Origin: Proteobacteria bacterium UBA1673
Lineage (GTDB): Bacteria > Pseudomonadota > Gammaproteobacteria > Comchoanobacterales > Comchoanobacteraceae
NCBI GenBank assembly: GCA_002320385.1
Contig: DCKN01000099.1
Location: 1-10,711 of the forward strand
Reading direction: 5' to 3'
DNA length: 10,711 nucleotides
A model generated the notes under the pieces. It was not told the DNA's origin and made no database searches. It was given only the letters and a program-made list of their open reading frames with translations. Positions within the stretch are counted from its first letter, which is position 1. Every line of letters begins with the position of its first letter. Positions 7,073 to 10,711 of this stretch are shown here, one piece after another. The position numbers and the translations under genes were made by a program.

Positions 7073-7109
7073 AAAAACCTGACAACTTGCTATTAACGGT
7101 CTATATAAT
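7073..7109 (+). promoter_or_regulatory. Promoter of the kinase-like gene, same type as the SCP2 promoter
   Basis: CTGACA (7079-7084) is followed after 17 bp by TATATA (7102-7107), or after 19 bp by a perfect TATAAT (7104-7109). The 13-mer at 7073-7085 is identical to 5964-5976 upstream of the SCP2 pair, and CTATAT follows at the same distance, while the spacer between is mostly different. Conservation confined to these blocks points to a shared promoter or activator site. The expected transcription start falls within a few bases of the GTG at 7119. Confidence 0.6.
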
Positions 7110-7116
7110 AGTTAAT
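7092..7116. repeat. Inverted repeat flanking the -10 of the kinase-like gene
   Basis: ATTAAC (7092-7097) and GTTAAT (7111-7116) form a perfect 6-bp inverted repeat with a 13-bp centre that contains the TATATAAT -10 region. This geometry suits a dimeric regulator covering the promoter core. It is short and AT-rich enough to be chance, and it has no counterpart at the SCP2 promoter. Confidence 0.35.
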
Positions 7117-7118
7117 CT

Positions 7119-9089
7119 GTGAACATATCTATTATGGGACATCTGAATAATAAAAATCGTGCTAATTCGGAACAAAATATACTTAATCAATTGGTCTATG
7201 CCTATGCGCAAACGCAAAACCAACTAACTAGAGCTGATTTGCAACGTTTTATTGTTGCAGCCTGTTACCGCAATCGTAAACGATCAGGTGAATACTCCGG
7301 GGGCAAATCTGGTAGCTTATCTTTTGACATCTTGCCAAGCACCAAAGCTGATGCCAATCAGTCTGAGCGAGACGCTGATGAAGCGCAGCGCCAGTACTAT
7401 CATGATTTGATGAAGAAAATTAATGATAGTCTGCATACGCATCTCAAGGTTCTGCATAAGACTCCATCTGACTTTCTTTGGCAAGGTAGTACGCGATTTC
7501 AGATGAAATTTGACTCCTCGCGCTCACATGGTCTACAGCCTATACGAGAGGAGATGAATGAGAATGTTGCAGAGTTATTGGTATCTTGTATTTCTGAGGA
7601 ATTAAAAGAACATCCATCGTTAGCGAGTGTTGATCATCCTAACGCAATTGCATTTGTCGATGAAAACAATCAGACAGTCATTGCTTCTCAATATATGCCG
7701 AATACACTTGGAACGCTATCTGGGTTTGTTGGCCAGAGTATCGAGGCACTGCGCACCGTTAATGAAAATCTCATGTCAGAACACTATCCAAACATTCAAC
7801 TGGATGCTTTACGAAAGCGCTATGAAGATTTTGATACCAAATCTAATCGTGAGATCGCTCTGGTCTCTGAGGATAACCTTAATCAATCAGTCTCATTTTT
7901 TAGAGCGCCATTAAAATTCTTAAGACAATTTATCAACCGACAAATCTATGATGATCAAACCGTTGCGATTCGTGACCTAGATGTTCTTGCGAAAATATAT
8001 GCTATATCTGAGAATCAGGTAAAAGATGATTCCCTCAATCCTGATCAACCACTGCTAAAAAGATTGGTTGAAGAAATATCCTTTTCCCATTTAATAGCTG
8101 ATCATGACGTTAATCCTGGTAATTTTATTATTCGACGTCTTAGTAATGATCTCGTTGTTTCCCGAATTGATTTTGGTATGGCTAACTATCATTTTACCAG
8201 AGGTAGAATTTACGGTCTTTCTCGTCGTCCTTTCAAAAATATTGTTTTTGATATTGAAAAAGAAAGCTTGCAAGACTTTATCTGTCGGAAAAAAATTGGT
8301 TTTGGCTTCGGCATGTTCTTTACCTTGGTAGCCAGTAAAACGTCTCGTCACCTCAGTGCGTTAAAACGAATGTTTTTATATCCTGATGATATCAGTGAAT
8401 CAACACTGGTGAATCAAGCCTGCGCGTTGAATGAGCAAACGCATGATGTCATGAGCCAATCGATGGTACAAGAAAGAATAATTCAATCATTTATGCATAA
8501 AATTAACCACTTACCAGATTCGTCACAGCTTGATATTTTACGTGATCTTAAGGTCATGGAGCTTCAAAGTGTACGTAAAGCTTATTTAAACTTTTCGCCC
8601 CCTGAGACAGGGCGCTCTGTGTTGAAACTAGGGGCTATGTTGTCACTTACACCACTACTCATGGTGCTTAGACTTGCTTATTCGCCAATTGTTACATTGA
8701 GTGGTTTCTTACCAAGCGCCTATCATCTTACCAACACGATACCGTTAACCACCTGGACACTATTGCAGTCAAGAGATCTGCATCATGTTTTAAATGATGC
8801 GCAAAAAGACCCATTAGCACGTAAAAACCATATGGTTCAGTGTTTATCAACCGTATTAGAGAATATCAATAGTGAAAACAAGCACCATCTCACAAAGCCA
8901 GTCATACAATCATTGGTTCAACAATCGATGCACTCCAAAACGTTTGACCCATACGCCTCTATAGAGCCGAAGATGATTTCAGTGCATCAATCTCCTGTCA
9001 AGGACGTAACGTCAAGACGAAAAGAGCGTGTGAAAAATGACCGATCGACGTCGATCGATAGCGTAAGCAAGACAAAACCGCCCCGGTAA
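7119..9089 (+). CDS. Large kinase-like protein (phosphoinositide-kinase-like motifs), candidate secreted effector
   Basis: This 656-residue protein (651 from the ATG at 7134) matches no housekeeping family I know. A kinase-like core is suggested: RFQMKFD (126-132) with K130 as the candidate ATP lysine, an acidic helix (REEMNENVAELL, 143-154), a hinge-like VIASQYMP (187-194), a catalytic-loop-like LIADHDVNPGNF (325-336), and RIDFG (349-353). The D-H-x-x-N...N then IDFG order recalls PI3K/PI4K catalytic and activation loops (DRHxxN, HIDFG) and kinase-fold effectors of Legionella and Coxiella. No glycine-rich loop is obvious. Residues ~500-530 hold a hydrophobic stretch that could contact a membrane. 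The last ~45 residues are basic and Ser/Thr-rich, as in some Dot/Icm-type tails, without a clear E-block. No Shine-Dalgarno precedes either start. Convergent with aceF. Kinase activity and secretion are both inferred. Confidence 0.7.
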   Translation: MNISIMGHLNNKNRANSEQNILNQLVYAYAQTQNQLTRADLQRFIVAACYRNRKRSGEYSGGKSGSLSFDILPSTKADANQSERDADEAQRQYYHDLMKKINDSLHTHLKVLHKTPSDFLWQGSTRFQMKFDSSRSHGLQPIREEMNENVAELLVSCISEELKEHPSLASVDHPNAIAFVDENNQTVIASQYMPNTLGTLSGFVGQSIEALRTVNENLMSEHYPNIQLDALRKRYEDFDTKSNREIALVSEDNLNQSVSFFRAPLKFLRQFINRQIYDDQTVAIRDLDVLAKIYAISENQVKDDSLNPDQPLLKRLVEEISFSHLIADHDVNPGNFIIRRLSNDLVVSRIDFGMANYHFTRGRIYGLSRRPFKNIVFDIEKESLQDFICRKKIGFGFGMFFTLVASKTSRHLSALKRMFLYPDDISESTLVNQACALNEQTHDVMSQSMVQERIIQSFMHKINHLPDSSQLDILRDLKVMELQSVRKAYLNFSPPETGRSVLKLGAMLSLTPLLMVLRLAYSPIVTLSGFLPSAYHLTNTIPLTTWTLLQSRDLHHVLNDAQKDPLARKNHMVQCLSTVLENINSENKHHLTKPVIQSLVQQSMHSKTFDPYASIEPKMISVHQSPVKDVTSRRKERVKNDRSTSIDSVSKTKPPR

Positions 9090-9199
9090 GCGCATACCTA
9101 TTCCTCAGTATGTGTCGCATTTTACAGTGAGATACCACATACAAATAAAAATAATCCAGAGACTTACCCGATAGTTGATATGTGCTGCCAAATACTTGA

Positions 9200-10603
9200 C
9201 TAAACGGTTGTCAGATCTTGCTTGGCAAGCTGCGTGAGCGCATGCATGTAATCATTCAAAAATCGCATTGCCTCTGCGCCGTCTATCACTCGATGATCAT
9301 AGCTTAATGATAACGGTAGCATCAAGCGTGGCTGAAAAGCATCGCCTTGCCATACTGGCGCCATTTGTGCCCGACTCACCCCTAAAATAGCAGTTTGTGG
9401 GCTATTCACAATTGGTGTAAAATACTCTCCGCCGATCCCACCTAAGCTAGAAATTGTAAAGCTTGCGCCGGTGAGATCTTTTGGCATTAATTTGCCCTCT
9501 CTCGCACGTAGACTGATCTCTCCTAATGCTTGTGCAATGTCAATGATACTGCGCTGATCAACATCTTTAATAACTGGTACTACCAGCCCAGACGGCGTGT
9601 CAACGGCGATACCAAAATGGTAATAATGCTTCAACCATAATTGTTGGGTATCACTATTGAAACTCGCATTTAAGTGAGGGTGTTTCTTCAATACCGGTAC
9701 CAAGGATTTCATGATAAAGGCGAGCATGGTTAAGCGTATAGATTTTTTCTTGAGTGAATCTTTGTGCTGACTTCTGTATGCTTCTAGGTCTGTGATGTCG
9801 ACCTTATCGCATTGTGTAACATGTACGACATGAGCCCATGATTGTGCCATAGCAGATGTAGTCGCTTTTTTTATCTTACCCAATATTTTTTCATCACAAG
9901 GTCCAAATTTTGCAGGGTCAATCCACGATTGACCAGCCTTATTTTGAGGCTTGATCAGTGACAATCTGGCTTCGACAGTTTTAACGATGTCTTCAATGGT
10001 TACTCGACCAGACCGACCAGTCCCAGGCACGACATTGATGTCGACTCCGAACTTTCGCGCAAGTTTTCGAACTGATGGCGCTGCGTGAACATTAGCACTG
10101 GCATTACTTACTTTTTGATCAAGGGACTGTTTTTTTCTGCTGGCATCGTTTTTTACTGATATGTTTTCAGATGTATCTGCCGTCAGGCCCATCGACTGAT
10201 TCGTACTCGCTGTTTGCTCTGAGCGGGTGCTCTTGGACTCACCGTTTGCCTTGCTCAAAGCATAGTCCGTTATTGACGAGGGTGACTCGACCTGGGGCTT
10301 ATCACTGATTGCAGCGGCATCACTCGAATTTGGTGAAGATGCTGATTCACTAGGTGTCGCAGTATCGCCGGACAACACCATGAACGGGGTGCCCTCCTGC
10401 ACTTTGTCTCCCGGGCTCACCAAGATCTGTTGGACGACACCGTCTCGATCACTGGGAACATCCATGCTTGCTTTTTCAGACTCAAGGCTCATCAAAGCTT
10501 GATCGTAGGTGACCTTATCTCCCACAGAAACAAAAACTTCCAACACAGTTACTTGATCAACGCCTCCCAAATCAGGGATTTTTATTGTATCATTGTTGCT
10601 CAT
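9200..10603 (-). CDS. aceF: Dihydrolipoyllysine-residue acetyltransferase (E2 of pyruvate dehydrogenase)
   Basis: This 467-residue E2 forms the core of the pyruvate dehydrogenase complex, moving acetyl groups from E1 to CoA. It has one N-terminal lipoyl domain (about 5-78), with the lipoylated lysine K44 in ESEKASMDVP. A long Ser/Thr/Ala-rich flexible linker (~80-172) follows. The peripheral subunit-binding domain (~174-210) contains APSVRKLARKFGVDI and GTGRSGRVTIEDI. The catalytic domain (~235-467) ends with the active-site DHRVIDG (H437, D441). E. coli AceF has three lipoyl domains; one is common elsewhere in the family. The ATG at 10603 lies 15 bp after the aceE stop; an AGGAG overlaps that stop, 12 nt from the ATG, so the spacing is longer than ideal. 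It is cotranscribed with aceE, but lpd does not follow: convergent plus-strand genes lie downstream. Confidence 0.96.
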   Translation of the reverse strand: MSNNDTIKIPDLGGVDQVTVLEVFVSVGDKVTYDQALMSLESEKASMDVPSDRDGVVQQILVSPGDKVQEGTPFMVLSGDTATPSESASSPNSSDAAAISDKPQVESPSSITDYALSKANGESKSTRSEQTASTNQSMGLTADTSENISVKNDASRKKQSLDQKVSNASANVHAAPSVRKLARKFGVDINVVPGTGRSGRVTIEDIVKTVEARLSLIKPQNKAGQSWIDPAKFGPCDEKILGKIKKATTSAMAQSWAHVVHVTQCDKVDITDLEAYRSQHKDSLKKKSIRLTMLAFIMKSLVPVLKKHPHLNASFNSDTQQLWLKHYYHFGIAVDTPSGLVVPVIKDVDQRSIIDIAQALGEISLRAREGKLMPKDLTGASFTISSLGGIGGEYFTPIVNSPQTAILGVSRAQMAPVWQGDAFQPRLMLPLSLSYDHRVIDGAEAMRFLNDYMHALTQLAKQDLTTV

Positions 10604-10618
10604 TACACCAGCTCGCTC

Positions 10619-10711
10619 CTATATGATTGTTGGATCTTTGTCAATACGATCACTGTCTAACTTGTCACGCAACTGCGCTAATAAACGTGTATCGGCTCGT
10701 CCTGACTGCAC
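10619..10711 (-). CDS. aceE: Pyruvate dehydrogenase E1 component, last 30 codons
   Basis: A minus-strand frame enters from the right edge and ends at TAG 10619-10621. The 30 visible residues end in a helical LLAQLRDKLDSDRIDKDPTI tail. Compared from memory with the E. coli AceE C-terminus, it aligns without gaps over its length (G..D....A....K...D....P pattern, ending in an 'xNP/xDP' turn and three residues). The position immediately before aceF is where aceE belongs. AceE is the thiamine-diphosphate enzyme that decarboxylates pyruvate and acetylates E2. The identification rests on a short tail plus gene order, since the catalytic parts lie outside the window. Confidence 0.75.
   Translation of the reverse strand: MQSGRADTRLLAQLRDKLDSDRIDKDPTII

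Larger units (their letters stand above)
6691..7118. other. Long region without a convincing gene; possible degraded minus-strand coding
   Basis: No intact gene is supported in these 428 bp. A plus-strand frame of 69 codons from TTG 6691 to 6900 exists but has an odd composition (rich in H, R, Y, P, W), no Shine-Dalgarno and no family resemblance. On the minus strand there are short, more protein-like pieces. One 15-codon ORF at 6939-6986 (MKINGIEDENYFLPE) has a good GGAGA ribosome site. Another at about 6859-6930 (MEFVETDMVISQTNAQDHHE) is in a different frame. A third stretch contains LGIEMYEIMIVSKRHPR. Together they could be the remains of a gene broken by frameshifts. The last ~45 bp contain the promoter of the next gene. 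Confidence 0.35.

Noticed and set aside
7092..7116. PmrA-type box (direct TTAAT repeats) upstream of the effector-like gene
   Set aside because: The TTAAC and TTAAT occurrences are inverted and 19 bp apart, not the direct-repeat spacing of the Legionella/Coxiella PmrA site.
9109..9141. TATGTG...CACATA inverted repeat between the convergent kinase-like gene and aceF, considered as a terminator
   Set aside because: Only a 6-bp AT-rich stem with a loop of about 21 nt and no T-run on either side.
1..10711. Search for CRISPR arrays, tRNA or rRNA genes, insertion sequences and transposases
   Set aside because: No regularly spaced repeats, cloverleaf-like sequences, rRNA motifs or transposase-like proteins were seen by eye.

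Overview
The window looks like a chromosomal piece of a gammaproteobacterium, with base composition moderately AT-rich by eye. The protein types fit the Legionellales/Coxiella-like lineage of intracellular bacteria: a single-lipoyl AceF, an E. coli-type Lpd, a ComF, a heptosyltransferase-type enzyme beside a DUF6165 protein, tandem short SCP2 proteins, and a 656-residue kinase-like protein resembling secreted effectors. This placement is an inference; no rRNA or other marker gene is present.

Layout. Positions 1-639 (-) hold the N-terminal part of an unrecognised, partly helical-repeat protein that runs off the left edge and may be frameshifted at its 5' end. Positions 841-1692 (+) encode an alpha/beta hydrolase, followed by an overlapping 47-codon ORF with a hydrophobic segment (1692-1835). 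comF (1860-2543, -) converges on these. After a 324-bp gap with only a doubtful short ORF comes a minus-strand block read right to left: lpd (4375-5778), DUF6165 (3903-4331) and glycosyltransferase family 9 (2868-3824). At the right edge, also minus strand, are the last 30 codons of aceE (10619-10711) and the complete aceF (9200-10603).

Between aceF and lpd, where a standard aceE-aceF-lpd operon would run straight through, sit about 3.4 kb in the opposite orientation: two tandem SCP2-domain genes (6031-6351, 6382-6690), a 428-bp apparently degraded stretch, and the kinase-like gene (7119-9089). The first SCP2 gene and the kinase-like gene have matching upstream elements: a 13-bp identical block ending in CTGACAA, then CTATAT at the same distance. 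This suggests one transcription programme for the plus-strand genes, separate from the housekeeping pyruvate dehydrogenase genes on either side.

The strongest lead is this plus-strand module. Two small lipid/sterol-carrier-fold proteins are linked by a shared promoter type to a large protein with a DHxxN...N and IDFG signature reminiscent of phosphoinositide kinases. A lipid-directed, possibly host-directed, role is a hypothesis only.
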